Assembly (NCBI GenBank): GCA_030598885.1
Contig: JAUVOZ010000035.1
Location: 1 to 14,247 of the forward strand
Origin: Anaerolineae bacterium
GTDB taxonomy: Bacteria; Chloroflexota; Anaerolineae; Anaerolineales; E44-bin32
Length of the DNA stretch: 14,247 bases
Direction: 5' to 3'
The notes below the pieces were generated by a model. That model was not told where the DNA came from and ran no database searches. It saw only the letters and a list, made by a program, of their open reading frames with translations. Below, piece by piece: positions 6,510-12,769 of the stretch. The translations under genes were made by a program, and so were the position numbers. Every line of letters starts with the position of its first letter. Position 1 is the stretch's first letter.

Positions 6510-7907
6510 ATGAGCTTGATGATTTATAACACCATTACCCGTACCAAGGAGAGATTCGAGACGATAGAACCGGGAGTGGTGCGCATGTATGTCTGCGGCC
6601 CAACCGTTTACGATAAAGCCCATGTTGGTCATGCGATGTCCTCGATCGTCTTCGATGTAATTCGGCGTTGGCTGGAATACAAAGGTTATCGAGTGATCCA
6701 TGTCATGAATTACACCGATGTTGAAGATAAGGTGATCCGGAGAGCAAATGAACTGGGGGTCGATCCACTGTCATTAGCTAATAAATACGTGGAGGAATAC
6801 GATCAACATTTGCAAGATCTGAACGTGCTTCCAGCGACTGTCAACCCGCGGGCCTCTACAGAAATTGAGGCCATCATCCGCATGGTCGAGGGCTTGATCG
6901 AACGTGGTTATGCGTATGAGGTTGACGGCGACGTTTATTTCCGGGTTGGGCAAGATGAAGATTATGGGAAGCTCTCTGGCCGCCGCGTTGAGGAAATGCA
7001 CGCGGGCGCCCGGCTAACAGTTGACGAACGAAAGGAAGATCCCACCGACTTCGCTCTGTGGAAAGCAGCCAAACCTGGTGAGCCGGCGTGGGACAGTCCC
7101 TGGGGGTCTGGTAGACCAGGTTGGCATATCGAATGCTCGGCGATGAGCTTACAGCATCTCGGTGAGCAGATCGACATCCACGGTGGTGGAAGCGATTTAA
7201 TTTTCCCCCACCATGAGAATGAGATTGCTCAGTCTGAGAGCTTGACGGGTAAAACATTTTCCCGTTATTGGGTCCACAATGGGATGCTGCAATTGCACGG
7301 GGAGAAGATGTCGAAGTCGCTGGGTAATTTAGTCACAGTTGAGGAGTATCTGAGCGAGCATGACGGGAGCGTTTTCCGCATGGTGATCCTGAATGCTGGC
7401 TATAGAAAACCGCTCAAGTTCAATGAGGATGTCATCAAGCAAGCCAAACGAGCCTGGGAGCGTTTGAACGCTGCTCTACGTCCGGCAAGCCCATCGTCCG
7501 AAGAATCACCGCAGATGGCAACTATCCTGACGCAAAAGATTGAGGAGACCCGAGTTGGCTTCGAAGCCGCGATGGATGATGACTTCAACACTCCGGGTGC
7601 TCTCGGGCATCTCTTTGAGTTAGTGCGAGTTATTAACCAGGCCAGGGATGCGGGTGTCAGAACGGAGGCGTTGGGCAAAGCGCAGGAAGACCTAAGAATA
7701 TTCTCTGGCGTGCTCGGATTAGAGCTTGAGGTCGATCAAGTCGCGGGGCACGAAGCAGCTTCGTTTATCGATTTGCTGATCGAAGTGCGTCAGGAATTGA
7801 GGCATGCTCAACATTGGACCCTGGCCGATTTGATACGCAATCGGTTGGAGGACCTGGGTGTGATCCTGGAAGATGGCAAGGGCGATACAACCTGGCGGAT
7901 TGGCTGA
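6510..7907 (+). CDS. cysS: Cysteinyl-tRNA synthetase
   Basis: 465 residues, close to the 461 of E. coli CysS. Cytoplasmic class I aminoacyl-tRNA synthetase that activates cysteine with ATP and charges tRNA-Cys. The HIGH-type signature is HVGH (38-41) and the KMSKS loop is intact (266-270). Zinc ligands C29, C209, H234 and E238 are all present; the latter three fall at the E. coli positions. The DALR-type helical tRNA-binding domain occupies roughly 350-465. GGAG lies 9 nt before the ATG. The gene follows the PIN-TRAM gene after 6 nt and ends with TGA, which shows UGA works as a stop in this genome. rlmB starts 78 nt downstream, with only a short inverted repeat (7932-7945) in between. Confidence 0.97.
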   Translation: MSLMIYNTITRTKERFETIEPGVVRMYVCGPTVYDKAHVGHAMSSIVFDVIRRWLEYKGYRVIHVMNYTDVEDKVIRRANELGVDPLSLANKYVEEYDQHLQDLNVLPATVNPRASTEIEAIIRMVEGLIERGYAYEVDGDVYFRVGQDEDYGKLSGRRVEEMHAGARLTVDERKEDPTDFALWKAAKPGEPAWDSPWGSGRPGWHIECSAMSLQHLGEQIDIHGGGSDLIFPHHENEIAQSESLTGKTFSRYWVHNGMLQLHGEKMSKSLGNLVTVEEYLSEHDGSVFRMVILNAGYRKPLKFNEDVIKQAKRAWERLNAALRPASPSSEESPQMATILTQKIEETRVGFEAAMDDDFNTPGALGHLFELVRVINQARDAGVRTEALGKAQEDLRIFSGVLGLELEVDQVAGHEAASFIDLLIEVRQELRHAQHWTLADLIRNRLEDLGVILEDGKGDTTWRIG

Positions 7908-7985
7908 CCCAGATTTGATAGCGGGTTTGATGTCAGCCTCCTGACGACGTGGATCATGCTTACTAACTACGAGGGGTAGGATGAT

Positions 7986-8729
7986 ATGGCCGCAGATAAG
8001 ACTGAGATGATCTTCGGCCGGAACCCCGTCCACGAAATACTTAGAGCCGGTCGCCGTCAAGTGCACAAATTGATGGTAGCCGAGGGAAGTATCGAGCGAG
8101 GCACGCTGGCGCGCGTGGTGGCACATGCCAGCGCTGAAAACATCCCGGTGGAGCGTGTCCATCGTCGTTCCCTTGATTGTGAGACAGATCATCATCAGGG
8201 TGTGGCGGCCGTGGTCGGTCCCTATCCATATGCCACAGTAGCCGATATCTTCCAACGATCACAAGCGAGAGACGAACCCCTTCTGGTGTTGATACTAGAC
8301 ATGTTGCAGAATCCCCAGAATCTGGGGACATTGCTTCGTACGGCTGAAGCCGTTGGGGTGCACGGTGTGGTGATACCGAAGCGTCGCGGTGTGGGGGTAA
8401 CCCGGGCGGTAGTGAGCGCTTCAGCCGGGGCAAGCGAGCATCTTCTTATCGCGTCTGATAACTTGGTGCGAACGATCAAAAAGGTGAAGGAGTCAGGAGC
8501 CTGGGTCGCAGGATTGGAAAACCTGCCGGAGGCGCTTGCTCTGGAGGAAGTCGACCTGTCGGGGGGGATGGGATTGGTGGTCGGTAATGAGGGACGGGGT
8601 ATGCGGCGTCTGGTGAGCCAGTCCTGTGATTACCTGATCAGGCTGCCGATGCGTGGTTGCATCGGCTCGCTCAACGCCGCCGTCGCTGGCTCAATCGCGC
8701 TTTATGCGATTTATAGAGCGCGTGGCTAA
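7986..8729 (+). CDS. rlmB: 23S rRNA (guanosine-2'-O)-methyltransferase RlmB-like (SpoU/TrmH family)
   Basis: 247 residues, normal for RlmB. SPOUT-class enzyme that moves a methyl group from SAM to a ribose 2'-OH; RlmB acts on G2251 of 23S rRNA in the peptidyl-transferase P loop. The N-terminal L30e-like substrate-binding domain spans about 1-80 (starts with the typical IFGRNPVHEIL). The SPOUT domain has motif 1 (LDMLQNPQNLGTLLRTAEA, from about residue 102), motif 2 (GNEGRGMRRLV, about 199) and motif 3 (LPMRGCIGSLNAAVA, about 220), which build the knot and SAM site. Other TrmH-family specificities cannot be excluded, but linkage to cysS is typical of rlmB. ATG 7986 follows a GAGGGGTAGG stretch; an ATG at 7981 is in another frame. 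No clear terminator follows. Confidence 0.88.
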   Translation: MAADKTEMIFGRNPVHEILRAGRRQVHKLMVAEGSIERGTLARVVAHASAENIPVERVHRRSLDCETDHHQGVAAVVGPYPYATVADIFQRSQARDEPLLVLILDMLQNPQNLGTLLRTAEAVGVHGVVIPKRRGVGVTRAVVSASAGASEHLLIASDNLVRTIKKVKESGAWVAGLENLPEALALEEVDLSGGMGLVVGNEGRGMRRLVSQSCDYLIRLPMRGCIGSLNAAVAGSIALYAIYRARG

Positions 8730-8781
8730 GGTTGTGAGAGACCAATTATGAGGTAGGAATTCTATTGGTTATCAGCTTACA

Positions 8782-8810
8782 TTGACGGTGATGTGGAATC
8801 CTGGTAAACT
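8782..8810 (+). promoter_or_regulatory. Predicted promoter P1 of the tRNA-tuf transcription unit
   Basis: TTGACG (8782-8787), a 17-bp spacer, then TAAACT (8805-8810), with the predicted start near 8817. It lies upstream of the first tRNA in the only gap before this unit. Confidence 0.5.
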
Positions 8811-8819
8811 CGGCGGGCA

Positions 8820-8848
8820 TTGTCGGCGGATAGTGCCTTTGGTAAAAT
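8820..8848 (+). promoter_or_regulatory. Predicted promoter P2 of the tRNA-tuf transcription unit
   Basis: TTGTCG (8820-8825), a 17-bp spacer, then TAAAAT (8843-8848), with the predicted start near 8855, 38 bp downstream of P1 and about 38 nt before tRNA-Thr(TGT). A small hairpin, GCGCC/GGCGC (8859-8863/8874-8878), lies between the start and the tRNA. Confidence 0.5.
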
Positions 8849-8892
8849 GAGCTAAATTGCGCCGTGCAAGTAAGGCGCGTTTATGTCATTAC

Positions 8893-8964
8893 GCCGACGT
8901 AGCTCAATGGCAGAGCGACCGCCTTGTAAGTGGTAGGTTACGGGTTCGACTCCCGTCGTCGGCT
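8893..8964 (+). tRNA. tRNA-Thr (anticodon TGT)
   Basis: The cloverleaf is complete: acceptor GCCGACG/CGTCGGC (8893-8899/8957-8963), D stem GCTC/GAGC, anticodon stem ACCGC/GTGGT with loop CTTGTAA (anticodon TGT, 8925-8927), 5-nt variable loop, T stem ACGGG/CCCGT with loop TTCGACT. Position 73 is T and no CCA is encoded. It reads ACA codons and possibly others by wobble. It is the first RNA of the unit leading to tuf. Confidence 0.95.
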
Positions 8965-9080
8965 TCCGACGTCGGTGAGTCATCAGCGGGAGATCGCTGG
9001 GTAAGCTGAATCGAACGCTTTGCCGAGCCGTCGATCAATGGTGCTGGGAACCATTATGCGGAACCCACAGCCATTCAATT

Positions 9081-9112
9081 GAGCCTTTGGCTTAAGTTCT
9101 GTCCAAGGGCTC
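9081..9112 (+). repeat. 10-bp hairpin in the tRNA-Thr/tRNA-Tyr spacer
   Basis: GAGCCTTTGG (9081-9090) pairs with CCAAGGGCTC (9103-9112), including one G-T pair, around a 12-nt loop. The sequence after it (TTGAATAAAATTT) has no proper T-run, so it is unlikely to be a strong terminator. It may help process the precursor. A smaller hairpin, AATGGT/ACCATT, lies at 9037-9055. Confidence 0.4.
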
Positions 9113-9153
9113 TTGAATAAAATTTGGTGGCTATTCGACAATGGTTGTACTTT

Positions 9154-9235
9154 GGGCGGTTACCCAAGTGGCCAAAGGGGGCTGACTGTAAATCAGCTGG
9201 CATTGCCTTCGGAGGTTCGAATCCTTCACCGCCCA
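9154..9235 (+). tRNA. tRNA-Tyr (anticodon GTA)
   Basis: Class II tRNA with a long variable arm. Acceptor GGGCGGT/ACCGCCC (9154-9160/9228-9234), anticodon stem GCTGA/TCAGC with loop CTGTAAA (anticodon GTA), variable arm TGGCATTGCCTTC, T stem GGAGG/CCTTC with loop TTCGAAT, and discriminator A at 9235. No CCA is encoded. It is second in the order Thr-Tyr-Thr-tuf. Confidence 0.95.
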
Positions 9236-9339
9236 CTTGGTCCGTCGCCTGAAAGGTGCGGATGGCGTACTGCTACTAGAGTTGCTGCGGTTACATGATA
9301 TTAACAAACTATAACCGCACCCTTCATGGTGTGCCATAC

Positions 9340-9412
9340 GCCCTCATAGCTCAGACGGTAGAGCACGTTCTTGGTAAGAACGGGGTCAGGGGTTCAATTC
9401 CCCTTGAGGGCT
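9340..9412 (+). tRNA. tRNA-Thr (anticodon GGT)
   Basis: Acceptor GCCCTCA/TGAGGGC (9340-9346/9405-9411), D stem GCTC/GAGC, anticodon stem CGTTC/GAACG with loop TTGGTAA (anticodon GGT), T stem AGGGG/CCCCT with loop TTCAATT, and T at position 73. No CCA is encoded. It lies 50 nt before tuf and reads ACC/ACT codons. The 104-nt gap before it has an 8-bp hairpin (9286-9293/9312-9319) but no further tRNA. Confidence 0.95.
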
Positions 9413-9462
9413 CTCGATTATAACCGGACTAGATCTGGAAATCTGGTAAGGAGACTGCAATC

Positions 9463-10665
9463 ATGGCGAAGAAGAAATTTAAGCGGACGAAGCCGCATCT
9501 AAATGTGGGGACGATCGGGCACATAGATCATGGGAAGACGACGTTGACGGCGGCGATCACCAAGTGGTGTTCATTTCAGGGGATGGCGGAGTTCCGGCCG
9601 TTCGATTCGATAGACAATGCGCCGGAGGAGAAGGAGCGGGGGATCACGATTGCGATCGCGCATGTGGAGTACGAGACGAAGAATCGTCATTATGCGCATG
9701 TGGACATGCCTGGGCATCGGGACTACATCAAGAACATGATAACCGGGGCGGCGCAGGTGGACGGGGCGATCTTGGTGGTGGCGGCGCCAGACGGGGCGAT
9801 GCCGCAGACGCGGGAGCATGTATTGTTGGCGCGGCAGGTGGAAGTACCGTCGGTGGTGGTGTATCTGAACAAGATAGACATGATGGACGATCCGGAGTTA
9901 TTGGAGTTGGTGGAGTTGGAGTTACGGGAGATGTTGGACGAGTACAAGTTTCCTGGGGATGAGACGCCGATAGTGAGGGGGAGTGCGTTGGCGGCGTTGG
10001 AGAGCGAGAGTGTGGATCCGGATGCGCCGGAGTATGAGAGCATCAAGGAGCTCTTGCGGGTGGTAGACGAGTACATACCGGAGCCGAAGCGAGAGATGGA
10101 CAAGCCGTTCATGATGCCGGTGGAGGATGTATTTTCGATCAAGGGGCGGGGGACGGTGGTGACGGGGCGGGTAGAGCGGGGGGTGGTCAAGACGGGGGAG
10201 ACGGTAGACATAGTAGGGTTGAGAGACAAGAGTATGAGCACGGTGGTGACTGGGGTAGAGATGTTCCACAAGATATTGGACCAGGGGCAGGCGGGGGACA
10301 ATGTTGGGTTGTTGTTGCGGGGGATAGATCGGGAAGAGGTAGAGCGGGGGATGGTGGTAGCGGAGCCGGGGTCGATGACCCCGCACACGAAGTTCTTGAG
10401 CGAGGTGTATGTATTGACCAAGGAGGAAGGGGGAAGGCACAATGCATTCTTCAGTGGATATCGGCCGCAGTTTTACATCCGGACGATGGATGTGACCGGG
10501 ACGGTGAGTTTGCCGGAAGGGGTGGAGATGGTGATGCCTGGGGACAATGTAAATCTGACGGTGGAGTTGATCATCCCGGTGGCGCTGGAGAAGGGTTCGA
10601 AGTTTGCCATTCGCGAGGGTGGTTTGACGGTGGGTGCAGGCGTGATCACCGATATTATGGAATAG
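9463..10665 (+). CDS. tuf: Translation elongation factor Tu
   Basis: 400 residues, the usual length. GTPase that carries aminoacyl-tRNA to the ribosomal A site. The P loop is GHIDHGKT (19-26), switch I has RGIT (59-62), switch II has DMPGH with catalytic H85, followed by NKID (136-139) and SAL (174-176). Domain 2 starts around residue 210 (the GRGTVVTGRVERG motif) and domain 3 around 305. Unlike the usual bacterial ITINTAHVEY and DCPGHADY it reads ITIAIAHVEY and DMPGHRDY. AAGGAG lies 9 nt before the ATG. The coding strand has an extreme codon bias: by my count 28 GGG, 2 GGA and no GGT or GGC for glycine up to codon 377, then 4 GGT and 1 GGC in the last 23 codons. rpsJ starts 7 nt after the stop. 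Confidence 0.98.
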   Translation: MAKKKFKRTKPHLNVGTIGHIDHGKTTLTAAITKWCSFQGMAEFRPFDSIDNAPEEKERGITIAIAHVEYETKNRHYAHVDMPGHRDYIKNMITGAAQVDGAILVVAAPDGAMPQTREHVLLARQVEVPSVVVYLNKIDMMDDPELLELVELELREMLDEYKFPGDETPIVRGSALAALESESVDPDAPEYESIKELLRVVDEYIPEPKREMDKPFMMPVEDVFSIKGRGTVVTGRVERGVVKTGETVDIVGLRDKSMSTVVTGVEMFHKILDQGQAGDNVGLLLRGIDREEVERGMVVAEPGSMTPHTKFLSEVYVLTKEEGGRHNAFFSGYRPQFYIRTMDVTGTVSLPEGVEMVMPGDNVNLTVELIIPVALEKGSKFAIREGGLTVGAGVITDIME

Positions 10666-10672
10666 GTGTACT

Positions 10673-10981
10673 ATGGCCAAACAGAAAATCCGTATCCGAC
10701 TTAAAGCCTACGATCACCGTGTATTGGATCAGTCGGCCAAGCGTATTGTCGAGACGGCGGAGCGTACCGGAGCGAAGGTCATTGGACCGGTACCGCTTCC
10801 GACCAAGATCGAACGGTTCACAGTTCGACGCTCGACCTTCATCGATAAGGACTCGCACGAGCATTTCGAAATTCGAACACATAAGCGATTGATCGATGTG
10901 CTGGAGCCGGATACGAAGACAATTGACACATTGATGCGGCTAAACCTGCCAGCTGGTGTGGATATTGAGATAAAGATTTAG
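10673..10981 (+). CDS. rpsJ: 30S ribosomal protein S10
   Basis: 102 residues, normal for S10, an assembly protein of the small-subunit head that also takes part in antitermination as NusE. The sequence follows the family closely: IRIRLKAYDHRVLDQSA at the start, GPVPLPTKIERFTV in the middle and the conserved H-E-H-F-E-I-R-T-H-K-R stretch before LIDVLEP. The ATG lies 7 nt after the tuf stop, with an AGGTG overlapping the end of tuf, so it is probably co-transcribed with tuf and translationally close. Unusually, rplC does not follow immediately. Confidence 0.97.
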   Translation: MAKQKIRIRLKAYDHRVLDQSAKRIVETAERTGAKVIGPVPLPTKIERFTVRRSTFIDKDSHEHFEIRTHKRLIDVLEPDTKTIDTLMRLNLPAGVDIEIKI

Positions 10982-11004
10982 CAGGCGAAGATAATGGTGT
11001 AGCT

Positions 11005-11020
11005 GCACCCTTAAGGGTGC
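11005..11020 (+). repeat. Perfect palindrome/hairpin in the rpsJ-rplC gap
   Basis: GCACCCTTAAGGGTGC is a perfect 16-bp palindrome, giving a 6-bp GC-rich stem with a TTAA loop, 24 nt after the rpsJ stop. No T-run follows, so a terminator is unlikely. The rest of the 199-nt gap (10982-11180) has an 8-bp direct repeat, CAGGCGGA (11040-11047 and 11063-11070), and a small ORF touching rplC. No further gene was recognised in it. Confidence 0.5.
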
Positions 11021-11180
11021 GTGGAGAGTTACAATAAGACAGGCGGAGTAAGAGACGATTTGCAGGCGGATCAAATAGACTGGCATCTACCGCGATCGAT
11101 CTGACTACTCAGCATTCAGGGATGATGCAGCCGAAGCCCTGGTTGACAGTCCCGAACAGAAAATATATCGGAGACAAGGG

Positions 11181-11810
11181 ATGAAGGGGCTTATTGGGAA
11201 GAAAGTTGGCATGACCCAGATTTTCGACGATTCGGGTGAAGTGGTCCCGGTGACGTTGATTGAAGCTGGGCCTTGTTATGTGACCCAAATCCGCCGACCA
11301 AAGCGAGATGGGTACAATGCGGTCCAGTTGGGATTTGGTGAGGTGAACCCCCGTCGTTTGTCGGGCGGACAACTCGGCCATATCAAGCGCAACAATGTAC
11401 CTCCCTTACGACACCTGCGCGAGTTCCGGGTGAAAGAGGTGAGCGACATTCAAGAGGGGGATAAACTAACGGTCGAGGTCTTTGTCGTGGGCGATCAGGT
11501 TGACGTTATCGGCACCAGCAAAGGTAAGGGATTTGCCGGTGCTGTCAAGCGCTACGGCTTTAGGGGCGGACCCCAGACCCACGGTCAGTCGGATCGTTTA
11601 CGTGCGCCGGGTTCGCATGGCGCAACCTCAACTCCCGGCAGGGTTTTCAAAGGCTCTCGCGGACCCGGTCATATGGGCTCGGTGCGGGTGACCTCACAGA
11701 ATCTACGAGTGGCTCTGGTAGATCTAGAAAGGAACCTGCTCGGCGTGCGCGGTAGCGTCCCTGGTCCTCGGGGTGGGCTGGTGATGATTAAGGAAGTGCG
11801 TAAGCAATAA
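11181..11810 (+). CDS. rplC: 50S ribosomal protein L3
   Basis: 209 residues, the usual size. Early-assembling large-subunit protein that binds near the 3' end of 23S rRNA and sends an extension to the peptidyl-transferase centre. The N-terminus MKGLIGKKVGMTQIFD is typical, and the extension region contains GTSKGKGFAGAVKRYGF followed by the APGSHGATSTPGRVFKG signature and GHMG. GGAG lies 7 nt before the ATG. An open frame continues upstream to a stop at 11076-11078 but has no start codon with a ribosome site, so 11181 is kept. Followed by rplD after a short gap. Confidence 0.97.
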   Translation: MKGLIGKKVGMTQIFDDSGEVVPVTLIEAGPCYVTQIRRPKRDGYNAVQLGFGEVNPRRLSGGQLGHIKRNNVPPLRHLREFRVKEVSDIQEGDKLTVEVFVVGDQVDVIGTSKGKGFAGAVKRYGFRGGPQTHGQSDRLRAPGSHGATSTPGRVFKGSRGPGHMGSVRVTSQNLRVALVDLERNLLGVRGSVPGPRGGLVMIKEVRKQ

Positions 11811-11831
11811 GCTGTCGGGAGCGGATTGACG

Positions 11832-12455
11832 ATGAAGGTTGATGTGCTGAACATGCAGGGTAAAAAGGTTGATACGGCGGAGTTGCCACCGGCGATTTTT
11901 GAGGTTCCGATTAAGAGGGATCTAATGCACCAAGCTCTAGTTCGCCAGTTGGCCAATGCACGACTCGGCACCCACAAGACCAAGAGTCGCGGTGAGGTTT
12001 CTGGTGGTGGGCGGAAGCCGTGGCGCCAGAAAGGTACCGGGCGAGCCCGACACGGTTCGAGGCGCTCACCAATCTGGGTCGGGGGTGGTAGGGCGCATGC
12101 ACCGAGACCGCGCAAGTACACTCGTCACATGCCGCGGAAAATGCGCCGTGAGGCTTTGAGGTCGGCACTTTCAATCAAAGCCGCTCAGAAGGAAGTGGTA
12201 GTCCTGGATGAGTTGAAGATGGAGCGACCGAAGACGAAAGAAATGGTTGCCACCCTGGAGCGTTTGGTTGGACAGGCAAGTGTGTTGATCCTGCTAGCGG
12301 AGTCGAACGAGGCGATTGAAAAGTCGGCGCGCAACTTGCCGGATGCCAAGACACTGCGGGCTAACTATCTCAATGTGCGCGATTTGCTGGGATACGAAAG
12401 GCTGATCATGCCCTTAGGCGCGCTGGAAATCATCCAGTCCTACTTGGGGAGCTGA
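11832..12455 (+). CDS. rplD: 50S ribosomal protein L4
   Basis: 207 residues from ATG 11832; GGAG lies 10 nt upstream. A TTG at 11826 would add two residues but sits too near the ribosome site. L4 lines the nascent-peptide exit tunnel, and in E. coli it also represses the S10 operon. The long basic loop that reaches the tunnel constriction is intact, with SRGEVSGGGRKPWRQKGTG and the following GRAR-H-G-S-R-R-S-P stretch at about 57-82, then the globular part with LVRDLL-type motifs (NVRDLLGYERL) near the end. It lies between rplC and rplW in the standard S10 order. Confidence 0.96.
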   Translation: MKVDVLNMQGKKVDTAELPPAIFEVPIKRDLMHQALVRQLANARLGTHKTKSRGEVSGGGRKPWRQKGTGRARHGSRRSPIWVGGGRAHAPRPRKYTRHMPRKMRREALRSALSIKAAQKEVVVLDELKMERPKTKEMVATLERLVGQASVLILLAESNEAIEKSARNLPDAKTLRANYLNVRDLLGYERLIMPLGALEIIQSYLGS

Positions 12456-12466
12456 GGAGGCTCTTG

Positions 12467-12769
12467 ATGACAACGGTTTATGAAATCTTACGCAGACCTA
12501 TCATCACTGAAAAAACCAGCTTCCAAAGCAGCAAACTCAACCAATATGTATTCGAGGTTGATCGTAAGGCTACAAAAGCCCAAATTAAGGAAGCGGTTGA
12601 GACGCTGTTTGATGTGACCGTGTTGCGGGTAAACGTGATCAATGTCCCGGCGAAACGCAGCCGTCGACCGCGCAGTCGTCGAAATCTCGTGCGACGGGCG
12701 GGGTATAAGAAAGCAATTGTTACCCTAGATGCGGGCGATACGATTGACGTATTTGAAGGGGTTAAATAA
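12467..12769 (+). CDS. rplW: 50S ribosomal protein L23
   Basis: 100 residues from ATG 12467, placed 6 nt after GAGGAGG (12454-12460); a TTG at 12464 is too near that site. L23 sits at the exit of the peptide tunnel and is the docking site for trigger factor and SRP. Family signatures are YEILRRPIITEKT near the N-terminus, YVFEVDRKATKAQIKEAVE in the middle and the basic loop ending GYKKAIVTL. Its TAA overlaps the rplB start as TAATG. Confidence 0.96.
   Translation: MTTVYEILRRPIITEKTSFQSSKLNQYVFEVDRKATKAQIKEAVETLFDVTVLRVNVINVPAKRSRRPRSRRNLVRRAGYKKAIVTLDAGDTIDVFEGVK

Noticed and set aside
8859..8881. GCGCC/GGCGC hairpin as a terminator of rlmB
   Set aside because: The stem is only 5 bp, has no T-run behind it, and lies downstream of the predicted tRNA promoters.
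9236..9339. A missing tRNA-Gly between tRNA-Tyr and tRNA-Thr(GGT), expected from the E. coli order
   Set aside because: No GG-TTCGA-T arm, no acceptor pair and no glycine anticodon arm; only an 8-bp hairpin is present.
9723..10680. Long antisense ORFs opposite tuf (about 240-250 codons)
   Set aside because: They are low-complexity Ser/Thr- or His/Arg-rich translations created by the extreme codon bias of tuf; no ribosome site and no family resemblance.
11143..11169. Internal promoter TTGACA...TATATC before rplC
   Set aside because: The spacing is only 15 bp, and a start there would fall within the rplC ribosome site; no better -10 exists at 17 bp.
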